64,000 nucleotides of DNA from NCBI RefSeq assembly GCF_013304825.1, contig NZ_JAAWUO010000012.1:62001-126000 (forward strand), written 5' to 3'. Source of the DNA: Blautia schinkii. Lineage in GTDB: Bacteria > Bacillota > Clostridia > Lachnospirales > Lachnospiraceae. Each line of letters opens with the position of its first letter. The stretch's first letter is position 1. The notes under the pieces are model-generated. The model searched no databases and was not told where the DNA came from. It was given only the letters and a program-made list of their open reading frames with translations. This document shows positions 15,514 through 23,887 of this stretch, one piece after another. The translations under genes were made by a program, and so were the position numbers.

Positions 15514-15604
15514 GGCAGGACTTCCGGAAACAAAAGTCATAAGAAAGGATGCGGTAGCAGATCCGTATGATGGAATATATAAAAGCTGGGGAGATCTTTC
15601 CTGA

Positions 15605-15649
15605 GAAAAAACGAGCGGGCCGGCGTTAGATAAAACGCTGGACCCGCTC
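15605..15649 (-). terminator. Terminator of the alpha/beta hydrolase gene
   Basis: On the minus strand GAGCGGGTCCAGCG pairs with CGCCGGCCCGCTC, then GTTTTTTC. The stem includes the stop codon of the hydrolase gene. Confidence 0.85.
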
Positions 15650-16399
15650 CATTGTAGTTTTTAGAATAAAGATATCCGTCAGTACATCCCCGGTTTCCAG
15701 AGAATGGTTGGCGTTTTGGGTGAGAAAGATAGGTACTTCTTTCTGCGCTGCCAGTTCCCGGATGGAATCGGTTTCGGCCCAGGGATCTGCGGTGCCGTGG
15801 AAGGCGATGCTTCCGGCAAGTGGGAAGGAAAAGGTCTCTGCAAGAGGTGTAAACAGGATGCTTTTTACAGTCAGATCGTGTCGGGAAGCATAGGCAGAGG
15901 AGATGACTGTACCAATGCTTTTGGAAATAAACAGAATGCTGCCATAGGAATTCCAGTCGATGCTGCTTAAGGAGCGTTCTGTCTGTTCCAGGGCAAGGTC
16001 AAAGGCCTGTTTCATTTTTGTCTGATCTCCTTTGACATTTTCCGGAAGGTTGTCATAGGATACAGTGCGGATCTGGTAGCCGTGCTTGCTGGCAAGGCGG
16101 CTGGTATAGTACAGAAGCGGCTTGTCGGCAGTGTATCCGATGCCCGGAAAAACAATAGCTAATTTCGGGGCATTTTTATCGGCTCCAGCTGTATGAGCGG
16201 AAACTTTTGTATAGAGCATCTGCAGCTGAAGCTTTTCCTGAAGCTCCTTTAAGGTAATGGAGATCGTACAGGAATCGGATGGAAGATAATCATAATCGGT
16301 AACAACGCCGTCCTCTTCCATGGAATAAACAATGTGTGAGGAACCCATGAGCTCCATGTCTTCTTCAATATCTGAAAGTAATTCTTCGTATGATTTCAT
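15626..16399 (-). CDS. Alpha/beta hydrolase
   Basis: 257 residues, cytoplasmic. The region from about residue 80 has the alpha/beta hydrolase order: a strand with LAIVFPGIGYT, the nucleophile elbow FISKSIGT (Ser in SKSIG), an acid in FHGTADPWAETD and a final His in NANHSLE. The first 75 residues (ELLSDIEEDMELMGSS and on) are an extra N-terminal domain with no family I recognise. Substrate unknown: esterase or dienelactone-hydrolase-like activity is possible. It is a single gene with its own promoter (16452-16480), divergent from the NifX-SlyD fusion. Confidence 0.82.
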   Translation of the reverse strand: MKSYEELLSDIEEDMELMGSSHIVYSMEEDGVVTDYDYLPSDSCTISITLKELQEKLQLQMLYTKVSAHTAGADKNAPKLAIVFPGIGYTADKPLLYYTSRLASKHGYQIRTVSYDNLPENVKGDQTKMKQAFDLALEQTERSLSSIDWNSYGSILFISKSIGTVISSAYASRHDLTVKSILFTPLAETFSFPLAGSIAFHGTADPWAETDSIRELAAQKEVPIFLTQNANHSLETGDVLTDIFILKTTMERVQRFI

Positions 16400-16451
16400 T
16401 TTAGTTCAAACCTTCTTATTCAAAAAATCGTTTATTTTTACAGATTCTTCT

Positions 16452-16480
16452 ATTATACTGGATTCATTGAATGACAGCAA
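16452..16480 (-). promoter_or_regulatory. Sigma-A promoter for the alpha/beta hydrolase
   Basis: Minus strand TTGCTG, 17 bases, TATAAT. The start codon is about 50 bases downstream. Confidence 0.75.
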
Positions 16481-16502
16481 GAGCCGGCAGAGAACTTAAA
16501 CC

Positions 16503-16531
16503 TTGCTTTTATCCTGCCTGCACGATATACT
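16503..16531 (+). promoter_or_regulatory. Sigma-A promoter for the NifX-SlyD fusion gene
   Basis: TTGCTT, 17 bases, TATACT, about 38 bases before the start codon, whose ribosome site is GGAGGG. Confidence 0.75.
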
Positions 16532-16568
16532 AATACAATACATATCTGATTAATGGAGGGTTTTACAA

Positions 16569-17444
16569 ATGAAAATTGCAGCAACATACGACAACGGAAA
16601 TATTTTCCAGCATTTTGGAAAAACGGAGTTTTTCAAGGTATATGAGGTGGAGGATAACAAGGTTATTTCCAGTGAAGTTATCAGCTCCAATGGCACCGGA
16701 CATGGTGCACTTGCCGGACTTCTTGCAGATCAGGGAATCAGCGTTCTGATCTGTGGCGGAATCGGCGGCGGTGCTCAGGCAGCACTTGCTGAGGCTGGTG
16801 TTGAGTTATGTTCCGGAGCACAGGGGGACGTAGATGCAGCTGTGGATGCTTATCTGAAGGGCGAGCTGGTATCCACAGGTGTGAACTGTGATCATCACCA
16901 TCATGAAGATGGACATTCCTGCGGAAGCCATGAGGATGGACACTCCTGCGGCGGTCATGAAGACGGACACTCCTGCGGAGGCTGTGGCGGCGGATGTGGT
17001 TCCCAGCCATCTATCACAGGTCCTAATGTCGGAAAAACCTGTCGTACACATTACAGAGGAACCTTTAACGACGGAACACAGTTCGATTCTTCTTACGACC
17101 GTGGCGAGCCACTGGAATTCATCTGCGGAGCAGGCCAGATGATCAAAGGCTTTGATGCGGCAGTTGCAAACATGGAGGTTGGCCAGGTGATAGATGTTCA
17201 TCTGATGCCTGAGGAAGCTTACGGTATGCCGAATCCGGATGCGATTTTTACACTTGAGATCGAACAGCTTCCGGGCGCTGAGGATCTTACTGTAGGACAG
17301 CAGGTATACCTCTCCAATCAGTATGGTCAGCCGTTCCCGGTTAAAGTTAACGCAAAAGATGAAAAAACCATTACTTTCGATGCCAATCATGAGATGGCAG
17401 GTAAAGAGCTGAATTTCAGAATCGAATTAGTAGAAGTGAAATAA
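16569..17444 (+). CDS. NifX-like domain fused by His/Cys repeats to SlyD-like prolyl isomerase
   Basis: 291 residues in three parts. Residues 1-107 are a NifB/NifX-type iron-molybdenum cofactor-binding domain (MKIAATYDNGNIFQHFGKTE, GHGALAGLLADQGISVLICG). Residues 108-145 are a metal-binding linker with three copies of HEDGHSCG(G/S), preceded by HHHH and followed by CGGCGGGCG. Residues 150-291 are an FKBP/SlyD-type peptidyl-prolyl isomerase (TFNDGTQFDSSYDRGEPLEF, GQMIKGFDAAVANMEVGQ) with the SlyD insert-in-flap domain. SlyD proteins are nickel chaperones for hydrogenase or urease; NifX domains carry iron-sulfur or metal clusters. A metallochaperone and folding helper for an anaerobic metalloenzyme is the natural inference. 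Own promoter and terminator, so monocistronic. Confidence 0.9.
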   Translation: MKIAATYDNGNIFQHFGKTEFFKVYEVEDNKVISSEVISSNGTGHGALAGLLADQGISVLICGGIGGGAQAALAEAGVELCSGAQGDVDAAVDAYLKGELVSTGVNCDHHHHEDGHSCGSHEDGHSCGGHEDGHSCGGCGGGCGSQPSITGPNVGKTCRTHYRGTFNDGTQFDSSYDRGEPLEFICGAGQMIKGFDAAVANMEVGQVIDVHLMPEEAYGMPNPDAIFTLEIEQLPGAEDLTVGQQVYLSNQYGQPFPVKVNAKDEKTITFDANHEMAGKELNFRIELVEVK

Positions 17445-17455
17445 GCAGGAACAGT

Positions 17456-17495
17456 GGGAGGTGCTGTATGGGAGCATATGGCATCTCCCTTTTTT
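17456..17495 (+). terminator. Terminator of the NifX-SlyD gene
   Basis: GGGAGGTGC pairs with GCATCTCCC (one G-U) around a loop of about 16 bases, then TTTTTT. Confidence 0.8.
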
Positions 17496-17519
17496 ACCTG
17501 AAGGGAGGAAACTTTCCTG

Positions 17520-18914
17520 ATGAGGATCGCTATGATACCATTTGGATTATTGTCCGGTTTTATGGACAGTAAAGAAATCCGGATCACAGAGCTGGGTGAA
17601 GATGGATTTCGGTTTCGCCTGGCAGAGGAATGCCCGGAACCGGAGCAATTTCTGATCTGTTTTTACGATATGAAAAAAGCCGGGTACAGGAGAGTGGAGA
17701 TCCGGAGGTTTGGGATGAGTGCAGCAGAGGAGCAATGCCTGCAGGATCAACAGCCATCTGAAAAGGAAACCGGAAAATATTTTTACAGGGAATATTCTGT
17801 GAGAGTGGAACAGAAGGACTATGTACAGGAGGTTCGGCGTCTGGCCGGAGAGTACAACAGATATATCTGTCTGAAGCTGGATGGAGACGATGGAGAGCTG
17901 GCGAAATCACTGACCGGTTATCCTGCAGAGCTGGATGAGATGCACTGCAGGAGTCTGGAAGAACAGAAGAAGCGGTGGTTTTTCAGAGAAAGTGAAAAGG
18001 CTTCCGGAAATCCACAGAATACAATGGATACAGAAGAACTAAGGCTTTTGGATAACGCAGAGTTTGCCCTGGAATTAAACTGCACTTCCCTGTATGAAGA
18101 ATATCTGCGCCAGCCGCTGCAGGCCTTTCTGGCGTCTTACTGGCAGAAGAATTACCTTACTCACAGTTATTTTGCAGGCCGGACACCGGACAGATTTTAT
18201 ATTGGAAATCAGTTCTGCCATAACCTGTTTCCGACAGAAGAGCAGCTTTTTTCTATTATGGATAAAATGTATTCGGAGGGATTGGAGATCGCACTGGTAT
18301 TTTCTTATATCCGGGAATTTATGCTTTTGTCTGTGGGAAAGTTTCTGGAAAAAGTGGATAACTGGTGCTGTATTCATGGAGTGAATGTGGAAATCGTAGT
18401 CAATGACTGGGCCATGGTGGAAATGCTCTGTGGAAAAACATCTCGCCTGCGTCCTGTTCTGGGGACATTGCTCAATAAACGAAAAAAGGATCCGCGAATG
18501 AAATATAAATCCGGTGATACCTCATTATTTCAGCAGAACAGTCTGAATGCCAGGTTTTACCGGGATTTCCTGGCAGAAGAATTTCATATCCACAGATACG
18601 AATGGGAATCCTGCGGATATCCGCAGGAGCTTCCGCCGGGAAAAAACAGTCTGCATCTGCCTTTTTATCAGACAAACACTTCTCAGTACTGTCCATTGTA
18701 TGCTTTGTGCACTACCGGGGATCGTGGTACACAGCAGCTTGCGGAGCACTGTCCGAAATTTTGTGAAAAATACGCACTGCTTTATCCGGAACATTTACAC
18801 ATGGCAGGGCGGTATAACTCCCTGTTTGGTGTGGATAAAACACTTCCGGAGTCAACGGAAATGTGGAAAAATATAAAAGGCACAAAGCCGGATCGTATTG
18901 TTGTTAATATATGA
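17520..18914 (+). CDS. U32-associated protein with C-terminal cysteine cluster
   Basis: 464 residues, no signal peptide. The middle (about 215-330) reads like a TIM-barrel of the U32 family (FYIGNQFCHNLFPTEEQLF, VDNWCCIHGVNVEIVVNDWA), and the C-terminal part has closely spaced cysteines (QYCPLYALC, EHCPKFCEKYALLYPEHL) that could hold an iron-sulfur cluster as in UbiU/UbiV. The first 170 residues match nothing I know. It is followed at 79 bases by a clear U32 protein, so the two probably form a heterodimer. Start: ATG 17520 with GGGAGG about 12 bases upstream; ATG 17532 is an alternative. The reaction is unknown; related pairs act in oxygen-independent hydroxylation of ubiquinone, tRNA or rRNA. 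Confidence 0.65.
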   Translation: MRIAMIPFGLLSGFMDSKEIRITELGEDGFRFRLAEECPEPEQFLICFYDMKKAGYRRVEIRRFGMSAAEEQCLQDQQPSEKETGKYFYREYSVRVEQKDYVQEVRRLAGEYNRYICLKLDGDDGELAKSLTGYPAELDEMHCRSLEEQKKRWFFRESEKASGNPQNTMDTEELRLLDNAEFALELNCTSLYEEYLRQPLQAFLASYWQKNYLTHSYFAGRTPDRFYIGNQFCHNLFPTEEQLFSIMDKMYSEGLEIALVFSYIREFMLLSVGKFLEKVDNWCCIHGVNVEIVVNDWAMVEMLCGKTSRLRPVLGTLLNKRKKDPRMKYKSGDTSLFQQNSLNARFYRDFLAEEFHIHRYEWESCGYPQELPPGKNSLHLPFYQTNTSQYCPLYALCTTGDRGTQQLAEHCPKFCEKYALLYPEHLHMAGRYNSLFGVDKTLPESTEMWKNIKGTKPDRIVVNI

Positions 18915-18992
18915 CAGGTGATGGGCAGGCTGCGAAGGTGGATCGCGAATATCTGTTTGACAAAAATATATTGCAGAAAAAAGGAACAGGAC

Positions 18993-20006
18993 ATGGATAA
19001 CAGTATGAAAATAACAGCCGGGTTAGGCTCCATAGATGAATATGAACGTTTTGTGCAGGCAGGCGCAGATGAATTTTTCTGTGGTTATGTACCATTTTTC
19101 TGGGCGGAAAAATACGGCACAGTAATGCCGTTAAATCGTAGGGAGGTTCTCTGCTGTAATGTTCAGCTTGGTGCATACAGTGAGCTGGAGATCCTTTCCC
19201 GGATGGTAAAAAAATATAAAAAGCCGGTACATCTCACCTTCAATTCCCTATATTATCTGCCGGAACAGTATCCGGAGATCGGAGATATCATAGAGAAGTG
19301 CATGAAAATAGGATTTCGAAGCTATATCATTGCAGATCCGGCGCTTCTTGTTTATCTGAAAAACAGGGGACTTTCCTGCGAGATCCATCTCAGCGGAGAG
19401 ACAGGGGAAGTGAACAGCGAAATGCTGAAGATGTTCCGGCGCTTTCCTCTGAAGAGATTGATCTTTCATCGGAAAAACACGTTCCGGGATATGCAGTCTG
19501 TTATTGCATCTCAGAGAGAGGTGGAGAAACAGGCCGGGATCCGGCCGGAGGAGGGAATGGAGTTCGAGGCCTTTGTGCTGAATGAAATGTGCCAGTTTAC
19601 GGGAGCATTCTGTAATTCTCTTCACTGTGATGAGATGGGATATCTTTGCAGGGTGCCCTATTGGCTGGGAACTGTACGGAATGGTGAGGCTGTTCCGGAA
19701 AAAATAAAGGCTCTTCAGGAGCAGGCCTGGGAGCAGGAACCAGCTCCGGAAGCATATGATGAATCCGGATATCTCTGCGGCGAGACAGGCTGTGGCCTGT
19801 GTGCACTGTATCAGCTGAAGAAGGCAGGGATCACGCATCTGAAGCTGGTTGGCCGGGGGAATTATGTGGATTATATGGAAAAAGATATCCGGAACCTGCG
19901 AAAAGCGCTGGAAATTTTGGACGTTGCAGAAAATGAAACAGCGTTTCAATGTATGATAAAAAGGATATTGTTTCCACATGGGTGCAGTGAAAAGTGTTAT
20001 TATTGA
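18993..20006 (+). CDS. U32-family (peptidase U32-like) protein
   Basis: About 337 residues. It starts with the U32 opening KITAGLGSIDEYERFVQAGADEFFCGYVP, then a TIM barrel and the family cysteine motif EAFVLNEMCQFTGAFCNSLHC. A second cluster near the C-terminus (CGETGCGLCALYQL) leads into GITHLKLVGRG, equivalent to the usual C-terminal KIEGR segment. Several U32 members bind a 4Fe-4S cluster and act in tRNA/rRNA or quinone hydroxylation rather than proteolysis. ATG 18993 is chosen because AAAGGAAC precedes it; the frame to 18918 has no ribosome site. It forms an operon with the preceding gene. Substrate unknown. Confidence 0.82.
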   Translation: MDNSMKITAGLGSIDEYERFVQAGADEFFCGYVPFFWAEKYGTVMPLNRREVLCCNVQLGAYSELEILSRMVKKYKKPVHLTFNSLYYLPEQYPEIGDIIEKCMKIGFRSYIIADPALLVYLKNRGLSCEIHLSGETGEVNSEMLKMFRRFPLKRLIFHRKNTFRDMQSVIASQREVEKQAGIRPEEGMEFEAFVLNEMCQFTGAFCNSLHCDEMGYLCRVPYWLGTVRNGEAVPEKIKALQEQAWEQEPAPEAYDESGYLCGETGCGLCALYQLKKAGITHLKLVGRGNYVDYMEKDIRNLRKALEILDVAENETAFQCMIKRILFPHGCSEKCYY

Positions 20007-20127
20007 TGGAAGAATATAAATATTCACGAAAACCGGGATCCGGGCAGAATATATTTTCAGAAGAAATCCAGGACTGAAAGCTGTGAATATCAAATTGCTA
20101 AGATAGTGTGAGGAGAAAAGATAAAAA

Positions 20128-20610
20128 ATGAATTTCGAGCGTGTAAAAAGAGAAGAAGCAGATACAGTTCTGAAGCTGTATCGTTCATTGCTGGGGACGC
20201 CCTATTGTGTGTGGACAGAAGATTATCCTTCAGAAAAAGAAGTGGAATTTGATCTTTCCAGAGATGCGCTGTTTTGTATGCGGGACGATGCAGGAAATAT
20301 CGCAGGTGTGATCTCCATTGATGATGATCCAAATGTGGAATGGCTCACATGCTGGTCAGAAACAATGGTGCCGTCAGCGGAGGTCTCCCGGGTGGGAGTA
20401 TGCCGGGAATTCCAGAACCAGGGAATTGCTAGGAAGCTTCTTGAGGGTGTGATGGAAGAATTGAAGAAGCGGGGCTATCAAGCCGTACATCTCCTTGTTG
20501 CGAAGGACAATGTAAAAGCACTCCGCTCTTATGATAAGCTGAATTTTGAGAATGTGGGAGAGTGTGAACTCTGGGGACATATGTACTGGTGTTATGAGAA
20601 AGAATTATAA
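20128..20610 (+). CDS. GNAT-family N-acetyltransferase
   Basis: 160 residues with the GNAT fold: an N-terminal helix pair (VLKLYRSLLGTPYCVW), strands around DDAGNIAGVISIDD, the acetyl-CoA pyrophosphate loop V(C)REFQNQGIARKLL (equivalent to Q/RxxGxG/A), and the C-terminal AKDNVKALRSYDKLNFENVGE typical of small-molecule or protein acetyltransferases. The ribosome site is GAGGAGA about 11 bases before ATG. It is 120 bases downstream of the U32 pair with no terminator between, so may belong to their operon. Substrate unknown. Confidence 0.9.
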   Translation: MNFERVKREEADTVLKLYRSLLGTPYCVWTEDYPSEKEVEFDLSRDALFCMRDDAGNIAGVISIDDDPNVEWLTCWSETMVPSAEVSRVGVCREFQNQGIARKLLEGVMEELKKRGYQAVHLLVAKDNVKALRSYDKLNFENVGECELWGHMYWCYEKEL

Positions 20611-20625
20611 AAAAACACTATAAAA

Positions 20626-20730
20626 ATGAAAAACAGGTATCTTTTTGCCGGGCGGTAGATCGACCACCAATGTCAGATCGATAAGTGGTAGTCAATATAC
20701 AGTCAGCAGAGAAGATACCTGTTTTTTGTT
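20626..20730. terminator. Bidirectional terminator with an inner hairpin
   Basis: AAAAACAGGTATCTT (20629-20643) pairs with AAGATACCTGTTTTT (20712-20726). The A-run before and T-run after make it work for the GNAT gene (+) and the LacI gene (-). The loop of about 67 bases contains a second stem (GACCACCA near 20670 with TGGTAGTC near 20686), so the transcript end is more elaborate than usual. Confidence 0.75.
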
Positions 20731-20740
20731 TGAAAGCAGA

Positions 20741-21760
20741 TCAGATCTTCCGGCAGCTGTCCCTCTCGATCAGCTGATGAGGCACAATGATCTTTGTGGC
20801 CGGAAGGCTCGGATTTTCGATATGACTGATCATCTGTGTAGCTGCTTCCATTCCAAGCTGTCCGGAATTGATATCAATAGAGGTCAGCTGAGGCGAAGTC
20901 AGTCTGGCAAAAAGTGAGTTGTTAAAGGAAAGAATGGACAGATCCTCCGGTATGGAAATATCTGCTTCCATACAGATCCGCTCCAGGGAAAGCGCCAGAA
21001 TATCATCACTGACAAGCACAGCTGTAGGACGATTTTCGCTTAAAAGCAGCTTTCGAAGCTCCTGAAACTCATCCTGGGAAGCTGCCGGAACCTCTATACA
21101 GTATTCGGGCTGTACGGTTAATCCGTGACTGATCAGCGCAGTCATGTAGCCGGTTTTACGGTCTGCGGAAAAGACCAGAGAATTATCTACACCCAGATAA
21201 GCGATCTTCCGGTGGCCCAGAGCATAAAGATATTCTGTTGCCTCCTGTCCGGCCAGAAGGTTGTCATTATCGATGTAGATCGTATGATTGGTGTATTGTG
21301 CCGGTTTTCCGATCAGGATATAGAGAAGTCCCTCATTGAAAAGAAAATCAATAACAGGATCATTCACACGGGAATAAAGAACAATAAATCCGTCAACCTT
21401 ACCGCTTCTGGACATGGAACGTACCGCAGTCAGGATTTCTTCTTCATTCTGACCGGTAACAATGGTGCTGATATACTGATGTGCGTTACAGTAGTGGCTG
21501 ATTCCCCGGATCGTCTCAAGGTAAAAGGAATTTTCGTATGTCTCCTTTGGGGACGGAGGCAGGATGATACCGATGGAGCGGGAAATCTGTGCTGCCAGGT
21601 TGCTGGCCTGGAAATTCGGCTCATAGCCAAGCTCTGCCATGGCTCTGCGTACACGTTCCTTGGTTTCTTCACTGATAGATGGATTGTTTTTGCAGGTTCT
21701 GGAAACGGTGGACGGGGACACCCCGGCCAGAGCTGCCACATCCTTGATGGTTACTGCCAT
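20741..21760 (-). CDS. LacI-family regulator, probably of maltodextrin genes
   Basis: 339 residues: an N-terminal LacI helix-turn-helix (TIKDVAALAGVSPSTVSRTC, hinge ELGYEPNFQASNLA) and a periplasmic-binding-protein-like effector domain. The neighbour is malQ, transcribed divergently. A perfect 14-bp-arm palindrome with core GCAAACGGTTGC covers the malQ promoter at 22051-22082, a MalR/LacI-type site. Additional half-sites (TTGCATGAAATTGCG) lie in front of this gene itself. The likely effector is maltose or a maltodextrin, judged from the neighbour only. Confidence 0.92.
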   Translation of the reverse strand: MAVTIKDVAALAGVSPSTVSRTCKNNPSISEETKERVRRAMAELGYEPNFQASNLAAQISRSIGIILPPSPKETYENSFYLETIRGISHYCNAHQYISTIVTGQNEEEILTAVRSMSRSGKVDGFIVLYSRVNDPVIDFLFNEGLLYILIGKPAQYTNHTIYIDNDNLLAGQEATEYLYALGHRKIAYLGVDNSLVFSADRKTGYMTALISHGLTVQPEYCIEVPAASQDEFQELRKLLLSENRPTAVLVSDDILALSLERICMEADISIPEDLSILSFNNSLFARLTSPQLTSIDINSGQLGMEAATQMISHIENPSLPATKIIVPHQLIERDSCRKI

Positions 21761-22027
21761 AAATTTGCCTCCTTACGGATATGCCGGATCAAAGCGGAAG
21801 TATGCATCTGATCTGGCTTTTTTATATCTCAGTTTGATAGATATATTGTAGTTCATAACAAGGATACTGTCAAACATATTGCATAGAAAATTGCATGAAA
21901 TTGCGTAAAAACAGATGCACAGAGAATCAGGTAGTGAGATGCAGACAGATTTCTGCTTGGCATGATGAAAAACTGCACAAAATCATGATGTAAAAATTGT
22001 AAGAAAGGTAGAAAAGACAAAAATGCA

Positions 22028-22082
22028 TTGCACTTCATGCAAAATGGACGTATAATTTACGCAAACGGTTGCGTAAATTATA
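22028..22082 (+). promoter_or_regulatory. malQ promoter overlapped by LacI-type operator
   Basis: TTGCAC (22028-22033), 17 bases, TATAAT (22051-22056). The -10 box opens a perfect palindrome TATAATTTACGCAA-ACGG-TTGCGTAAATTATA (22051-22082), so a bound LacI protein would cover the -10 box and the start of transcription. The rest of the 397-base gap (21761-22156) holds only half-sites and the malQ leader. Confidence 0.88.
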
Positions 22083-22156
22083 TGAATATGCATCCGTGAG
22101 AGGATAATAGATAAGATGCTCTGAGATGCAGGGCTCAACATAAGGAGAGAAAAGAT

Positions 22157-23665
22157 ATGGATAAAAGAGCAGCCGGCATTCTGATGCCGATCACAAGCCT
22201 GCCGTCAGAGTACGGCATCGGCTGTTTTTCAAAGAGTGCCTATGATTTTGTGGATTGGCTGAAGGAGGCTGGGCAGAGCTACTGGCAGATCCTTCCGCTG
22301 GGACCTACTAGTTACGGAGATTCTCCGTATCAGTCCTTCTCCACTTTTGCGGGAAATCCGTATTTTATCAGCCTGAAGGCACTGGTGGAAGAAGGAGTCC
22401 TTACAAAGGAGGACTGTGATAAGGTCAGCTGGGGAAGAAGAGCAGACAGTGTAGACTATGAGAAAATCTACAAAGGCCGTTACAAGCTTCTCCGCAAAGC
22501 CTATGAAAACAGTAACATCAGCGAGAATCCGGATTATCAGAAATTTGTTGCAGAAAACAGCTGGTGGCTTTCCGACTATGCACTTTTTATGGCAGTAAAG
22601 GATCAGTTCGGCGGTGTTGAGTGGACAAAATGGGCAGAGGATATCCGCCTTCGCTGGGCAAATGCCATGGATTACTATCGCAGAGAATTATATTTTGATA
22701 TTGAATTCCAGCAGTATATGCAGTTTAAATTCTATGAACAGTGGATGAAACTGAAAAAATATGCCAACGAAAAAGGTATCCAGATCATCGGAGATATCCC
22801 GATCTATGTAGCTATGGACAGTGCGGATACCTGGGCTCATCCGGAGCTTTTCCAGCTGGATGAGGAGAATGTACCGGTGGCTGTAGCCGGATGTCCGCCG
22901 GACGGATTTTCAGCAACAGGACAGCTCTGGGGAAATCCACTGTATCGCTGGGATTACCACAGAAATACAGGATATCAGTGGTGGATCTCCAGACTGAGCT
23001 ATGTATTCCGCCTTTATGATGTGGTAAGGATCGACCATTTCCGTGGCTTTGATGAGTATTTTTCCATTCCGTACGGTGCGGAAAATGCTATTAGCGGTCA
23101 CTGGGAAAAAGGTCCTGGGATCGATCTGTTCCGCAAGGTAGAGCAGGCTCTTGGATGGAAGCAGGTTATTGCCGAGGATCTTGGTTATGTGACAGATTCT
23201 GTTCGTCAGCTTGTCCATGACAGCGGATTTCCGGGAATGAAGGTTCTGGAGTTCGCTTTTGATTCCAGAGATTCCGGATGTGCCAATGATTATCTTCCGC
23301 ATAACTATCCGGAGAACAGTGTAGCATACACAGGAACTCATGATAATGAGACCATTGCCGGATGGTGGAAGAGCATTACTGCAAAAGAGCGTAAGCTTGC
23401 CAGAGATTATCTCTGTGACAGTTGTACACCGGACAAGGATCTGTATAAATGCTTTATCAGCCTGGTTATGAGAAGCAGCGCAAAGCTCTGCGTGATCCCC
23501 ATGCAAGATTACATGGGACTGGATAACAGCAGCAGAATGAATCAGCCTTCCACAGTAGGAAAGAACTGGAAATGGAGGATCCGCAAAAGGGAGCTGAATG
23601 TGAAGCTTCAGAAAGAGATCCATGGTATTGCGCTTCGCTACGGACGTATGAACTGGTCCGATTAA
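22157..23665 (+). CDS. malQ: 4-alpha-glucanotransferase (amylomaltase)
   Basis: 502 residues, GH77. It transfers maltodextrin chains and frees glucose in the cytoplasm. Typical landmarks: GILMPITSLPSEYGIGCFSK at the start, SPYQSFSTFAGNPYFI, PIYVAMDSADTWAHPELFQ, the nucleophile Asp in VVRIDHFRGFDEYF, the acid/base Glu in VIAEDLGY, and the third acid in YTGTHDNETI. Length is normal for the family. It is monocistronic and controlled by the palindrome at 22051; the partner phosphorylase and importer are not in this window. Confidence 0.97.
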   Translation: MDKRAAGILMPITSLPSEYGIGCFSKSAYDFVDWLKEAGQSYWQILPLGPTSYGDSPYQSFSTFAGNPYFISLKALVEEGVLTKEDCDKVSWGRRADSVDYEKIYKGRYKLLRKAYENSNISENPDYQKFVAENSWWLSDYALFMAVKDQFGGVEWTKWAEDIRLRWANAMDYYRRELYFDIEFQQYMQFKFYEQWMKLKKYANEKGIQIIGDIPIYVAMDSADTWAHPELFQLDEENVPVAVAGCPPDGFSATGQLWGNPLYRWDYHRNTGYQWWISRLSYVFRLYDVVRIDHFRGFDEYFSIPYGAENAISGHWEKGPGIDLFRKVEQALGWKQVIAEDLGYVTDSVRQLVHDSGFPGMKVLEFAFDSRDSGCANDYLPHNYPENSVAYTGTHDNETIAGWWKSITAKERKLARDYLCDSCTPDKDLYKCFISLVMRSSAKLCVIPMQDYMGLDNSSRMNQPSTVGKNWKWRIRKRELNVKLQKEIHGIALRYGRMNWSD

Positions 23666-23771
23666 CTGGTACGTTTGTGAGGTATATTCCGTTTAAACGG
23701 GACGTGTAAGAGAGTGCGAAGAATTTAGATAGAATAGTGTTTTTTTGTGTGATATAATGCTGTTTCGTAGA

Positions 23772-23812
23772 GGCAGCTGTCAGTAAAGGGGAGGCTGACA
23801 GCTGCCTTATTC
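23772..23812 (+). terminator. Terminator of malQ
   Basis: GGCAGCTGTCAG pairs perfectly with CTGACAGCTGCC around an 11-base loop, then TTATTCGTTT. Confidence 0.78.
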
Positions 23813-23887
23813 GTTTATAAGGATGCAGGGAAGCGGAGGGAAATATCTGCTTTGGATGCGTCAGATTTTTTCAATAAGGGGAGAATT

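Noticed and set aside
15514..15612. Possible fragment of a coding sequence (MMEYIKAGEIFPEK) after the MATE gene.
   Set aside because: It is about 18 codons long without a ribosome site and runs into the hydrolase terminator; no family can be assigned.
16888..17010. CRISPR-like or satellite repeats.
   Set aside because: The repeats are in-frame HEDGHSCG codons within a gene, without unique spacers; they are protein repeats. No CRISPR array is seen in the window.
18993..20006. Secreted collagenase-like protease, as the U32 name suggests.
   Set aside because: There is no signal peptide, and the cysteine clusters match U32 proteins acting with iron-sulfur clusters rather than proteases.
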